Below are positions 9,968 to 21,238 of a DNA stretch of 64,000 bases, piece after piece; the first letter of the stretch is position 1; every line of letters starts with the position of its first letter. The stretch is from Piezodorus guildinii (lineage: Eukaryota; Arthropoda; Insecta; Hemiptera; Pentatomidae), in contig CM041294.1 of the NCBI GenBank assembly GCA_023052935.1, positions 23,560,141-23,624,140 of the forward strand. Reading direction: 5' to 3'. Below the pieces are notes generated by a model, which searched no databases, was not told where the DNA came from, and saw only the letters and a program-made list of their open reading frames with translations. The translations under genes and the position numbers were made by a program.

Positions 9968-11361
9968 ATTTCTTGAGTTGTACAGAAAGGTACAGGTGTT
10001 GTTCTTTTACAAAATGAATTCGACCATTTACAACAACAACATATCGACATATCCATCTTTTAACTTTCACTTTTCGTATTAAATGCTTTGGTACATTGTA
10101 AATAGCCCACTAAGAAACAGAGAATGCCAATTTTAAACCCCTTATTTGGTTCTCTTATATCCATTTATGGTCAAATTGAAGTGACTGAATCTGTCTAAAT
10201 CGGAACATTACTCACTGTTTGGTTTGTTATTAAAACAGCGATTGCTTAAAAATTCTTTAATCAAACTGCGGGGACTGCGTAACTAATTAATTACATTAGA
10301 TCCATCTTTATGGAATTATTGTTGGCCATTAAGAATGGAGAGGATTTAAATTAAATTAAATTGTATTAAAATGAAATAATATTTTTCAAACGCCTTAGCA
10401 TACCATTCGGTGAAAGTTACTAAAAAGTAAATTTTAATTTGGATTTGTTTTTTGTTTTGTTTTTTATGCAAAGAGCAACAATTGAGAGGTAAATGCGTGG
10501 AATCCTGGAATAGCTGAAAAAGGGTTAACCTGACAAAAGGGCCAGTATGATAAAAAGGCTGGAGAAAGAAAGAATGGAAGCCAGCTCATTGAAAGGAATA
10601 GGTTTGTTGTAAAACTTCATTGTATAGTTGGGACCACCGTGCAGGATGTGCAGTTGTATTTTCAATGGCTCACCTTTGTTATGTTATTAAGATTTTAAGT
10701 CACCATTTTGATGGGGTTGTTTAATTTATGTGACTGTAGCAGCATAATTAAATTATAAAAAATAAATTAAATATACAGGATTATTCAAGAAAAACTTATT
10801 GTAGCTGATTTAATTTATTATAATATTTTTAAAAAATATTTTATTTTACTTAAAATCGTGATTTTAAACATATTATAAAGCATATGCATAAAAATAGCCG
10901 TGAAAAGCATGTGCAATTAAATAAGTGCTTTAAATTGTATATTTCCTATACCAGTATAATATATTAAATGTGCCTCAAAATAAACAATAATAAAAAAAAA
11001 TAGATACGACTTATTTAAGGAACAACATTCACACATATACTGAATACCTATTTGTAGGTAGTACAAATAGTATAATTTGTACTACAAGAGTTTTTGTAGC
11101 ATAGTAATCCTGCTTGGTTTGATTGAACATAGTAAATATGATAAACTGAAGTTAAACCTTCTGTCTCACCCCTAAAAAACTCTCTTTGATCTGTCGTTAT
11201 CTCTGAAAATCCGTAATTGTGACGTTGACTTCCAAAAGGTACAATATCCATTTTAGTAAATTTTACAGGTGGCGATAAAATCACTCATTACTTTATTATT
11301 AAACTAGCTAATTTGATTATTTTCGCATTAAATTCTAGAATAGTTTTTTTACTATATTAAT
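9968..11361. other. AT-rich unique sequence with one short repeat
   Basis: No gene recognised. At about 11214-11275 a block (GACGTTGACTTCCAAAAGGT and following) is shared with 17226-17260 and 19757-19815, so it belongs to a low-copy interspersed repeat. Confidence 0.3.
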
Positions 11362-11373
11362 AACATCATATTG

Positions 11374-11666
11374 GGGAGCCGGTGGCTGAGTGGCTAGCGC
11401 GCTAGTCTCCCACGCCAGAGTTGTGAGTTCGAGACCTAGTCCCAGCGGGACTTTTATAAGAATATACATAAATGGGGACTCACTCACAGCCTTTCCCCCG
11501 GGTAGTGAGACCCGTCAGCCTACTGGTGGCAACTCGCAAAAATAGGCGGAAGGAGTGATGAACCTACCCTAAACATTTCGTCCAGAAACGTGAGTATATT
11601 CTCCCAGGAGTCTATACCACGCGGCCAAGGGCCTACACGGCTTGTCGCGCCAGAGAAAAAAACAAC
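11374..11666 (+). mobile_element. SINE-2 (tRNA-Ser/Leu-like) with near-perfect 12-bp TSD
   Basis: The head reads as a tRNA-like RNA polymerase III promoter: A box TGGCTGAGTGG and B box AGTTCGAGACC about 45 bases apart. An unrelated body contains CCCGGGTAGTGAGACCCG and ends in an A/C-rich tail. Direct repeats AACAT(C/G)ATATTG at 11362-11373 and 11667-11678 differ at one base and mark a retrotransposed copy. The tRNA-like part does not close into a true tRNA and is followed directly by SINE body, so it is not a tRNA gene. Confidence 0.8.
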
Positions 11667-11679
11667 AACATGATATTGA

Positions 11680-12480
11680 AATTATGGAATGAAATGTTTT
11701 AATATGATTTGGAACGGAACCGAATGTGTAATTTAGTACCTAGAAAAAGAATTTAACTTTTGAATTGCGTTTTAAAGGACTTGAATTTTCATTAGATAAA
11801 ATCAAATAGAAGATTTAGATAAATAGAAATGGTGAGAATACAATATGTAAAAAAATCAAATTCGTAAAAAATGCCCTTTAAAACCTTTTCGAAATCAACG
11901 TCTGAATTGGTAAGGACCTTATTTTTGCAAGGCCCAAATCCTGTTAATTAAGGTTATTTGGACAAAATCATGCTTTACTGCCAGGTGTTCCACTAACATA
12001 AGGTGAAGGGTAGGTTTTTGGTTGAATAAATAATTATCCTTCAACAGCAGGACTCAAATTCAGAGATTTTAAGATCAGCGTTCTCTATCCAACCAGCTAC
12101 TAATACTCCATCCAGTTATAATACTCCACTATTTTATAGTGGTAGATTGATACATCTACAAGCAAGAGAGAATATACCGATTACCTAAACATAGAAAATT
12201 TCCCCGAATTGTAACTTAATTATAAGAAATAATAATGGCGTAATAGATGTATAATAAACCAAACTTATAAACGAGTTAGTTACAATCTTTGTTAAATCAT
12301 GTGTTTTTTTATTGTATATTCGTCAAGCTTGCACTGCTCCCTAACAGGGAAGGTGTGAAGCTAGAAGGGTGTGTAGGGGGAAGGGAGGGAAGAGGGAGAC
12401 CTCTGCTACCAATAAAGATTATATTTATATTTAGAAAAAAAAAAAAAAAAATCTGGGATTTTGTTCCTTAAGAATAACGT
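11680..12480. other. AT-rich unique sequence, nothing recognised
   Basis: No element is recognised. A G-rich patch (GGGGGAAGGGAGGGAAGAGGG, within 12377-12400) and an A-run at about 12436-12450 stand out as simple sequence. Confidence 0.3.
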
Positions 12481-12640
12481 GAAATTTACAAGTAAAGGTA
12501 GCATATCTGGCCAGATAACATTAAATAGACATAATTAGGTAGATAAATGACCCAAGGAAGTAGGGAGGGAAGGAGCCACTTCAACTGGGTGTAGAGGTGA
12601 GTCACATGAGACCGCCACCAGGTACCCAAAACAAAGATTA
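12481..12640 (-). pseudogene. CR1-like LINE fragment
   Basis: The minus strand gives a short piece of the family protein (VLGT..RSHVTHLY.QLKWLLPS) matching VLGTPKRSHLTHLYNELKCL of the copy at 4745-5845. It is interrupted and truncated on both sides. Confidence 0.6.
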
Positions 12641-12868
12641 TTGGTACAAATAAAAATAAAAGATAAAGTAAAGTATTAGGATAAAAGGTTTGGTTATAAA
12701 GTGTTTTCACTTCAAGCACGTTATTAATTTTTAAGTTTATATGTATTTAGAGAGTATTTGAAAAAAAAAAAAATCTAGTCTTCATTTACCTCCGTTGTTA
12801 AAATCAATTTAAGAATTTTCAAATACAGCTAGAGACGAAAATAGGTGAAACTAATAAATAATTATTTT

Positions 12869-13416
12869 TTGTTTTTTAAACATATTTATTGATATTTACA
12901 ACTGTATTATTATATACAACAAGTAAATGTGATGGACATAGTAAACTGACATGAGATACATGTAGAGACGCTACTCATTGGCAGCACTCTAAAAGTATTT
13001 TTAACTAGAAGGTCTCGAGGCCATCTTCTTTTCAGACGCCTTGGGGGATTGTCAGGAATGGAAGAGGATGACAGAATAGAAACTAGTGGATTACAGTGAA
13101 AATGGAGTTTTTCATGGAATGATTGATACCTGGTTCGTGCTAATTCAGAAACATATGGGACATTAAGGTCTTTATGGATGAGCTTATTCGTGACAAAGTA
13201 AGGAGCGTTAAGGATTTTGGATTGTAAGGATTGGATACGAGAAGAATTCGATGGTTTAGTAGGAACACCAGCAGATTGAGAAAACAGGGAGGAATAGGAA
13301 CTATTGTGATTTATTTTAAAACATCTATCAGCGAGGTAGGATTCGATAATTAGAAAATAGGTAGGAGGGAGGAATAGACGGAGTTTGTAAAGCAATCCTG
13401 AGTGCCAGACATATAA
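12869..13416 (-). pseudogene. Jockey-type LINE fragment with poly-A end, internally deleted
   Basis: A T-run at 12869 and AATAAATATGTTT on the minus strand mark the 3' end. The 161-codon frame at 12910-13395 starts in the motif-A neighbourhood (LYKLRLFLPPTYFLIIESYL), passes to QSAGVP, then jumps to TKPSNSSRIQSLQSKI and the terminal PDNPPRRLKRRWPRDLLV. The block with the catalytic YADD is missing. Because the frame stays open across the deletion, translation is possible, but no polymerase activity is. Confidence 0.8.
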
Positions 13417-13469
13417 TTAATTAAATTTAATTTACATAGAAACATGTTTTTTATTAAATAATCAATTAC

Positions 13470-13665
13470 AGTGGTCAGCAAGATGTCATTGGAAAATAAT
13501 TTTGAATCACCTTAACGCAAACAATATAACAACCATAATTATAATTATAATTACATTGGTTGTTATCTTGTTTTTCTTAGCCCTGATAAAGGCCCACAAT
13601 GTAGGCCGAAACGTCGGAACACAATTAAAATAAATAAAAATAATTGTATTATTTATTATTGGTAT
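13470..13665 (+). repeat. Penelope-like terminal fragment
   Basis: Contains CCCTGATAAAGGCCCACAA followed by GTAGGCCGAAACGTCGG, the conserved Penelope-type terminal block. It sits inside the 0.9-kb repeat. Compared with the foldback copies it has CTGATAA instead of CTGATGA. Confidence 0.5.
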
Positions 13666-14345
13666 TGATTATCACTGTATTATTATATAAAACAATCAGT
13701 TAGTTTTATCAGCTTTTCATCACCCTCCATTAGCTTTTATAAGCTTGTATATATGATAATATTTCATCTAAAATCTTTCTTTTTCCAACAGTATATTATC
13801 CATCTGTATTACTGCTCTTATGTTCAAAAACCAATAATTACATACAAAAAATATTTTTTTCTGTCTTCTCCTATAGTTGGATATCGAATTAGTTCAACTT
13901 ATATATTTACCTAATGTCAACGCTAACGAGGTATGTTGAGGTTTAAGACCTGTCAGACTGTTTCGATAAGAATGAAACTGATGTGGTATTAAAACCCATA
14001 AAATTTCACGTCTCTATGGTGAGTTTAATCAAATTCATCAGAGCCGTAATTTGAGAAAATCGTAAAACGGTGTAAAATTCATAGTATAAAGATGGTCTTC
14101 TGTTTAGACGATTTTGATGAAAAAGTTGCTGTAAAATCTCGGGCATATAGTTTTCTTAATACGACTTTGCGCTTTTGTGCTGGAGTTAACACACACACTC
14201 AGACCTTTTAGCGGGACTTGGTTATGTGGACTCAAGGGAACCTAAAACGTGTATTTCCGGTGAAAACCAGATTTCTAAAATTTTCACGATCACAATACTT
14301 CCCCTTACTATATATTTCATATATAGGTAAGTGAAAGTAAACACT

Positions 14346-15515
14346 TTTATATTTTCGATTCACTTACTCCCTCCACTTTCCTCAACGATTTTCAACCTTC
14401 TTCGGCCATCTCACTACCTAACGTAAATCCTTGCTACGTCCATGATTTAGAATGTGAGTTCCCATATATTTCATGGAAATTATCTGACATAAGGTCATAG
14501 AAACACATCTAAATTACAGTTCGTAATTATATACGTTAACATTGATTATTTTTTAATTAAGCTTGAAGGTTCGGATCGTGTCAAGGAAAAAACTTCACTT
14601 GAGTAGAAACAGGTTTTATTCAAAAAAGGTAGAACTGCTATAAGCTCAAAACTTCTAAATAGTTGCTTTGATTGGGTATTAAGCTTACAGTGTGTGAGGT
14701 GCCTTCATATTGATGGAATGTTAAAGGATGGTTCCGATGCTAACCAAATATGGATCTCAAAATACTCCTCCGTTGGTTTTACCTGATTTGGTTGCTTAAT
14801 ATAGTTTTTTGAGACCCATTTCTTGACCGCCATAAGAACCACCTTATTCATTGTATGAGTTGTCTAATTTGTATTGTAAGTATTTCTTATAAGGTTTTAA
14901 CACTTGACTCCCCTAATGAAGTGCCATCCTCAAAGGAATGGAACGTGGCAAAAAAACAAATCACACCGAAGAACGAGACCCTTCCAACAACACTTAAATC
15001 CATTCCAAGGTAGCAATGTATACCGCGGGTGTCTGTTACGCCAAGTGCCTCGCCGAACGAATTCCACAGTACCCGTTTAAAAGCCGTCATACTCTATGCA
15101 TATTGTGGAAGGCGCACGTACCAAGGGTATAAATCAGATGGAGTGAAGGCGGGCCGGCGTTTGATCCCTGAGGAGGTGCTAACTGAGGTACCTGGCGGTA
15201 CACTTCAAAGGTACTCAGGTAGCACGGTGCCGTACCTGTCCCGTACCGTTTGTGCTAAATTGCTGGCACCTCTCTAGGCCTAATTTAGCCCGTAGAGGTG
15301 ATAGCCTTTCCACCGCAGCCTAAACCCACTACACAATATGTTAAATAATACTTTCTACTCCTCAATAAGTAAGAGTCAGTACTTCCTAACGTACCTGTAA
15401 CTGAGGAGCTAAGTAGAGGGCAAACCATTCAGAGTTAAAACTGTTTAGAGTAATGCATTCATGAAGTTTCTTACACTCCTGGGTATGTTACTATGGTATC
15501 GAAATAATTCACTGG
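14346..15515. other. Unique sequence; less AT-rich island at 15000-15310
   Basis: No family is recognised. 15000-15310 is clearly less AT-rich than its surroundings and holds repeated GGTACC/GGTAC-type short palindromes. The open frames there show no recognisable domain. Confidence 0.3.
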
Positions 15516-15970
15516 TAACTAGAATTACCACACTAAAAAGGACACTTTTTTATATTTCAATTCTCTTCCCGATGCAAGAAGCAGTCCGAAATAACTCAAA
15601 TCTAACTGTCTATATTAGGGTGGATGAGGTGGGTTACGCCCGAAAAGGACTGATATACTATTTCAAAGGATATGCCTGATTTTCACATTTTAAGGACCGT
15701 TTGAATTAGATTTTTTTATTCTAAGTTAAAGTCGCCATTCTCGTTCGTTGAGAGGATTCTTAACAATTGACATTTATTGTAACCAGGATAAGGTTCAAAA
15801 TGGAAGAGAACCACCATTTTTGACTCGATTCTCCTTTTAAAAGGATACGAATCGAAATAAATCACAGGTAACTAGGATTCCCACACTAAAAAGGACACTT
15901 ATTATATCGAAACTCTCTTCCCGATGAAAGCAGCTACCCAAAATAACTTAAGTCTAACTGTCTATTATTA
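15516..15970 (+). repeat. Direct repeat pair of ~105 bp
   Basis: 15516-15620 and 15863-15970 share CCACACTAAAAAGGACACTT, CTCTTCCCGATG and TCTAACTGTCTAT in the same order with scattered differences. They could be remnants of a tandem duplication or of long terminal repeats. No coding sequence lies between them. Confidence 0.6.
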
Positions 15971-16307
15971 CAATATTAAGAATAACATATGAACTGGTTA
16001 AAACAAAAACAAAAAAGGTATATTAATGGATATTTTTATTGTAATTAAGAAGGACTACAAATATAAGGTAATGCATTAGATATACAGCAAGCAAGTTTTA
16101 GAACCGCATTTACAAGTGAATGTTACTTTAGAATCATGCGAGAATGAGAATGCTAACGAATAAGCTGCCTTCCTGATAATATCAACATTGTGTAGTAATA
16201 TTAGAAAAGTTTTAACATTTCTTGGACTAAGTCATGCTATGTTCCACTTATTTCGTTCTCTGTAATTGATAATTTTACATAGGGTATATGTTGTTTGTTG
16301 TTTTTTT

Positions 16308-16567
16308 AGCGCCACTTTATGCTACCATTGCTAATCAGACGATGCTACAGCGGGAGTCCTAAATTTTGCCTATCCAGGTTTTATTAGTACAGGGATCTTT
16401 AACGAGTACCTGACATCGCACAGGTTCGGGACCACCTTTAAACGTACCCTCCAAAGGACGGCATAACTAAGCATTTTTTACTCCCATTAAAAAATCCTAG
16501 GACCACCTTCGGGTTAGAACCCGTGATCTTCTGTGATGCTAACCACCCAGCTACAAGTAATCCCCAC
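16308..16567 (-). mobile_element. SINE-1 (tRNA head, I-LINE tail), nearly full length
   Basis: On the minus strand it starts GGGGATTACTTGTAGCTGGG with an A box (TAGCTGGGTGG) and a B box (GGTTCTAACCC). It continues through the GGACTTTTT/ATCCTTAGTT-type body and ends in the LINE-shared tail (TAAAACCTGGATAGGCAAAA ... GCATAAAGTGGCGC). Confidence 0.8.
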
Positions 16568-17370
16568 ATAGAGTATCTTCTATAACAATAACAACTTAAT
16601 AATGGATATTTAGAAAAAAATTAAATGACCAATAAATACTTAAGACAGAAACATTTTTCATGGGACGAACTATGAAGTGGACTAGTTAAAAATATTCAAC
16701 AAAACTTATATAACTGATTTCATAACATTCTTGTGAACAACCTTAGCCTTGTTGCATAATGTCTGTCAACGAAACCGACGGTGAAGTTCGAGAAAATATC
16801 GAAAGATTGCGGAAAGTAGGATTAGTTTTGTGATGGATGGGTTTTGCCCTGGTATTTTTCTTTATAATAGGTATTTAATAACTGTCGATGTCAATGACCA
16901 AGGAATTAAAACAAATAATTTGTTATATATTTTAAATAAACTAAGTAATATGCCATGTTGATGATCTTGAATATTATCAGCAGAAATCACATTATTAATG
17001 CATCTTTAAAAATAAGCAATTACAAAGAATGGCAAAATTTCACTAAATACGATTATATTAAAAAAGAAAAAAGTATTAAAAACATAAGGTGTTGTGGAAC
17101 TTATTAGCCAAAATGTCAAAGGATCGAGCAGATTTTAACTTATAAAATATAATTATTTAACATAACTTATATTGTACAAAGATCAGCTACTAATGTCCAG
17201 GTCCTAGGTAGAATCCTAGCATAATTGAGATGTTGATTTCTAAAGGTACTAAAGGACATTTTTTAAAAAGTTGATATTTTCATATATTTGTATTCTAATG
17301 GCTTAGTTTTATTTAAATCCGTCATCAAATTTTATCTAAAAAACATTAAAATCCTTTAAAAAAATATTTA
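16568..17370. other. AT-rich unique sequence, nothing recognised
   Basis: Only short chance open frames. The block at 17226-17260 matches a low-copy repeat also seen at 11214 and 19757. Confidence 0.3.
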
Positions 17371-17500
17371 AAAATTGCATTTCATTCCAAAAGGTACTAA
17401 ATCCACATTTTATTTCATTCCAAAAGGTACTAAATCCACATTTTATTTCATTCCAAAAGGTACTATATCCATGTTTCGTTCCAAAACGTACTATATCCTA
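17371..17500 (+). repeat. Short tandem array of a ~33-bp unit
   Basis: Four units built around TTCCAAAAGGTACTAAATCC with ATTTTATTTCA spacers. The same motif occurs in reverse complement, three times, at 19965-20035. Confidence 0.75.
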
Positions 17501-17637
17501 TGTAAACAGATATAACTACTATACGGCAGAAGCACCTAATCTCGTAACATTTCACCATTAATTTATTGTTTTCATCATTTTAAGCATTTTTATTATTTCA
17601 TTTAGCACGTCTTGAATCACCGCTATTATTGTTATCA

Positions 17638-18030
17638 ATGGTTTTAACCTAATAATCAGTTTTTAGGCTATTTGAAACCACTTAGTTGCGTCGCTTTGGT
17701 TCTTTTAGGTTGTAATTAAATTAAGTTTTTTTATAGTATTTCTTCACATTTTAATAGAATAATGGTTTTTGATGCAGAAAATAGTTGGAATTAGCATTCC
17801 ACGAACTGAGTAGTCGTTTATTTTATGTTAAAAAAAAGCTCAAAAGTTATTATTTATCAGTATCTATGGTTAAATATTGTTTACACGTCGTTAATAATAT
17901 AGTTAAATTTGCTAAATTCACACAAACTGTAAATACAAGTTCAAAACAAACTTCATAATTACATAACTTTCTTATTATAGTGCCATAGATAGATAAATTG
18001 TCCTTTGAATATTCACTTTCTTTAATAATA
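17638..18030 (+). repeat. Inverted duplication, left arm
   Basis: Reverse complement of 20200-20665 over its whole length, apart from two indels of a few tens of bases that make this arm shorter. It ends at TCACTTTCTTTAATAAT, matching AAAGAAAGTGAATATTCAAA of the other arm. Confidence 0.85.
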
Positions 18031-18049
18031 TTAATAATAATAATAATAA

Positions 18050-18440
18050 TAGGCTTAGCGAACCCGAAGGTTCGATGCCGATACCACCAAATTCTTCCTA
18101 CACAGACTCTTCCAATGTTCACCAATCAATCCCAAGCTCCCGAGATCAGTCTTAACGCAATCCTCCCATCTACGCCTCGGCCTACCTTTCGGACGCCTAC
18201 CAGTCGGATCAGCAAATACCAACTTTCTCGGAATCCGCTCGTCATCGAGCCCAAAAACTTTACTTGCCATTTGAGTCTCCGCGATGCAATCAGCTCAATT
18301 ATATTCACAGGATACAAGTTCCGCAATTCCGCGTTGTGCAACCTTCTAAACTCCCCAGTGGCCTCATCTCTCTTCGGACCAAATATTTTACGCAATACCT
18401 TATTTTCGAAGACCTTAAGCCGTTGTTTACTCTTCACTTT
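18050..18440 (-). pseudogene. LINE reverse transcriptase C-terminus, fragment A
   Basis: Two overlapping minus-strand frames together give the widespread LINE C-terminal block. The upstream half is LKVFENKVLRKIFGPKRDE, then RRLHNAELRNLY and IASRRLKWQVKFLG. The downstream half is RRPKGRPRRRWEDCVKTDL and LRV. The frame break between them shows it is a relic. A second copy is at 23072-23720 and a small piece at 22225-22320. Confidence 0.75.
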
Positions 18441-18467
18441 CTTTGTTACTCACATTCACTTTCTTTA

Positions 18468-18658
18468 TGAGTAAAAAATCCTTATTTATGCCGTCCTTCG
18501 GAGGGGACGTTAAAAGGTGGTCTCCAGCCTATGCGATGTCAGGTACTCGTTAAAGATCACTATCCTAATAAGACCTGTATAGGTAAAATTTTAGACTCCC
18601 ACTGTAGCATCGTCCGATTAGCCATAGTAGCATAAAGTGACGTTAAATAAATAAATAA
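18468..18658 (+). mobile_element. SINE-1, head-less copy
   Basis: Begins in the body (AGTAAAAAATCCTTATTTAT), runs through GGAGGGGACGTTAAAAGGTG and ends in the LINE-type tail GTGACGTTAAATAAATAAAT. The tRNA-like head is missing. Confidence 0.8.
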
Positions 18659-19205
18659 AACAATATTTTAATCTACAACAATCAGCTAGTTTTATCGGCT
18701 TCTCATTACTCTCCATTGCCTTTTACAATTCCGTGCATTAGGTGATATTTTTCTAAAATCTTTATCTTTCCAATGGTATGTTATAGATCTATATTACTAT
18801 TCTTGTGTTTAAAAATCCAAAATTGGAATTAAAAAATATGTTTGCACTTTTCTCCTTTATTTGTATATAAAATTCGCTCAACCTCAACCTCAACCTTATC
18901 AGTGATAACAAGATAATGTGCCTAATATTTTGAAGCCTACAAAATCAAAGGTACTTTATATTAAGAAAATTTAAAATATCGACATTCTATCCCTTTCATA
19001 CAATTCAAATCAGAATGAAACACATACGATATTGAAGCCCATTAAATTTTATATCTAAATAGCGAGTTTGATCAAAATCGTTAAAGCCGTTTTTGAGAAT
19101 ACCATAAAAGTTGCAAAATGCATGGAATAAAGTAACACTTCCGATCAGTCGAGTTTACTGAGGAAGTTGCTGAAACATCTCGGGCGTTTAGTTTTCTTAA
19201 AGATG
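18659..19205 (-). repeat. 0.9-kb interspersed repeat, copy 3 (truncated)
   Basis: Shares CAATCAGCTAGTTTTATCGG, the CAACCT/TTATC region, and CTCGGGCGTTTAGTTTTCTT with the full copies. It is bounded on both sides by SINE-1 copies. Confidence 0.65.
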
Positions 19206-19208
19206 AAG

Positions 19209-19380
19209 ATGCCGTCCTTTGGAGGGGACGTTAAAAGGTGGTTCCGAGTCTATGCGATGTCAGGTAATCTTTAAAGATCCCTATCCTAATAAAACCTGGA
19301 TAGGTAAAATTTAGGACTCCCACTGTAGATTCGTCCGATTAGCCATAGTAGCATAAAGTGACATTAAATAAATAAAAAAA
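19209..19380 (+). mobile_element. SINE-1, head-less copy
   Basis: Starts at ATGCCGTCCTTTGGAGGGGA, ends GTGACATTAAATAAATAAA and runs into a TA microsatellite. It lies immediately after a 0.9-kb repeat fragment. Confidence 0.8.
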
Positions 19381-19383
19381 CAA

Positions 19384-19389
19384 TATATA

Positions 19390-19461
<72 letters not shown>

Positions 19462-19468
19462 ATATATA
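19384..19468. repeat. (TA)n microsatellite
   Basis: About 80 bases of near-pure TA dinucleotide following a SINE-1 tail. Confidence 0.95.
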
Positions 19469-19746
19469 ATATTGCTATTCAAGATGATCTATCACTCGTA
19501 CCAAGAGAAAACACTATTGTTGAAGGAACCAACCATGGCTTGGAAGCTATATCCCGAAATGTGTGGCGGGCCTGGGGGATGATATATAGTGGTGCTAATG
19601 GTTGTGTAACTCAATTACATAATCACTTAGCTAGGATTAGGATCATTAATCAAACTGCGCCTGCGCCTTGCCTTAGCTATCTGTTGTGGTCAGGTCTCAC
19701 AGATGCGAAACATTATCAATTTTTGGGCCTTTATCAGAAAAAGTAA
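19456..19746 (+). other. Unidentified 96-codon open frame
   Basis: Opens inside the TA microsatellite and runs to 19746. The interior (for example VEGTNHGLEAISRNVWRAWG) is not low-complexity, but I recognise no family or domain and see no splice or promoter context. It could be a relic of an unrecognised mobile element. Confidence 0.2.
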
Positions 19747-19964
19747 AATACAATTGAGACGTTGATTTCCAAAAGGTACTATATCCACTTAAGAAAATTT
19801 TACAGAAAACGCAAAAATCTGTCATTTATTTATTATTGGACCACTTTACGGGTTCCTTTTTTTATTAAAATCAAAAGTTGAATTTTAAGTGTATTGCCAA
19901 CTCATTTTTCCAAATTATTGCACTTTGCCGATGATTTTAAACTATATAATATGGATATAGTACT

Positions 19965-20035
19965 TTTTGGAACGAAACATGGATATAGTACTTTTTGGAA
20001 AGAATTAAAAGGGATATAGTATTTTTTGGAAGAAT
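19965..20035 (-). repeat. Inverted counterpart of the ~33-bp tandem unit
   Basis: Three copies of GGATATAGTACTTTTTGGAA-type sequence, the reverse complement of the motif tandemly repeated at 17371-17500. Confidence 0.75.
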
Positions 20036-20199
20036 ACAACGCGAGATAAGTTGGTAACAGTCACTATAACCTTCCAGATACAATATTGCCGATAACTAAC
20101 GTCTTTATATCGTTAATTTCTAAGTTATGTATATTTCCTTATTCTCCCTCTGAGAAATATCTTTCTTTGTTGGTTAATTACATTGATTATCTATTCTTT

Positions 20200-20665
20200 A
20201 TAAAGAAAGTGAATATTCAAAGGACAATTTATCTATCTATGGCACTATAATAAGAAAGTATGTAATTATGAAGTTTATTTTGAACTTGTATTTACAGTTT
20301 GTGTGAATTTAGCAAATTTAAATATATTATTAACGACGTGTAAACAATATTTAATCATAGATATTGATGAATAATAACTTTTGAGCTTTTATTTTACATA
20401 AAAAAATCGACTACTAAGTTAGATCAGGCACGGATTTTCTTGAAATATTTAGCAAGTTCGTGGAATGCTAATTCCAACTATTTGCTGCATCAAATACAAT
20501 TATTCTATTAAAATGTGAGTTTCTGAAAAATCGTAAAACAAATTTATGTTGCTGCAAGAAGATATACTATGAAAAAACTTAATTTAATTGACAACATAAA
20601 AGAACCAAAGCGACGCAGCTAAGTTGTTTCAAATAGCCTAAAAACTGATTATTAAGTTAAAACCA
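20200..20665 (-). repeat. Inverted duplication, right arm
   Basis: Reverse complement of 17638-18030, longer by two internal segments (around 20410-20450 and 20520-20565) that the left arm lacks. It abuts a mariner relic on the right. Confidence 0.85.
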
Positions 20666-21238
20666 TGCAAAAGCACGCCAAGTTCGATCAAATGTCAAAG
20701 TTTTGCTCACTGTTTTCTTCGATTACCATGGCTTGGTGCATCAGGAGTTCTTACCATATGGTCGTACGGTCCATAAACAGTATTATCTTGAAGTTATGCG
20801 CCGTTTGCGAGAAGCAATACGAAGAAGACTTCCAGAATTGTGGAAAAACAATTCATGACTTTTGCATCACGATAATGCCCCTGCTCACTCATCTTTGCTT
20901 GTGAGAGATTTTTTGGCCAAAAACAACACCATAATCAATGCCTCAGCCACCATATTCACGGATTTGGCCCCATGTGACGTTTTCCCAAAACTAAAGAGAC
21001 CTTAAAGGACGGTGATTTGCAACGATTGAGGAGATAAAGACTGCATCGCTGGAAGAGCTCAAGGCTAAACCGAAAAATGCTCATGAGAAGTGCTTTGAGG
21101 ATTGGAAAAACCGTTGGCATAAGGGTATTGTATCTGAGGGGGATAACTTTGAAGGAGACAACATAAATATTGATAAATAAATAAATATTTTTTCTTAAAA
21201 ATACAAAGTCACCTTATTTTTTGAACACACCTCGTAAT
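20666..21238 (+). pseudogene. Mariner transposase relic (3' half) with right terminal repeat
   Basis: Broken + strand frames give the C-terminal half of a mariner transposase: FFDYHGLVHQEFLPYGRTV, YYLEVMRRLREAIRRRLPEL, the catalytic HHDNAPAH segment, a damaged DLAPCDVF region and a C-terminal KNRWHKG. Stops and frameshifts are numerous. A terminal sequence TTTTTTGAACACACCTCGTA ends at 21238, as expected for this type of mariner. The N-terminal half and left terminal repeat are missing. Confidence 0.8.

Larger units (their letters stand above)
12775..14345 (-). repeat. 0.9-kb interspersed repeat, copy 2, split by nested insertions
   Basis: Left part 12775-12868 and right part from 13417 belong to one reverse-oriented copy. 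It is split by a Jockey fragment (12869-13416) and again by a Penelope-like piece (about 13470-13665). The 5' terminus reads in reverse at 14285-14345, ending TATATAGGTAAGTGAAAGTA. The order of insertion is therefore repeat first, then the two retroelement pieces. Confidence 0.7.

Noticed and set aside
11376..11450. tRNA-Ser/Leu gene
   Set aside because: A and B boxes are present, but there is no closed acceptor stem and the sequence continues into SINE body with a TSD.
13577..13620. Functional hammerhead ribozyme in the Penelope-like fragment
   Set aside because: The core reads CTGATAA rather than CTGATGA, changing an essential G, so activity is not expected.
15516..15970. LTR retrotransposon bounded by the ~105-bp repeats
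   Set aside because: Only ~240 bp lie between the repeats; no primer-binding site, polypurine tract or gag/pol was found.
18264..18474. Plus-strand frames of 68-158 codons at 17998-18474
   Set aside because: Antisense to a LINE RT C-terminus that is recognisable on the minus strand.
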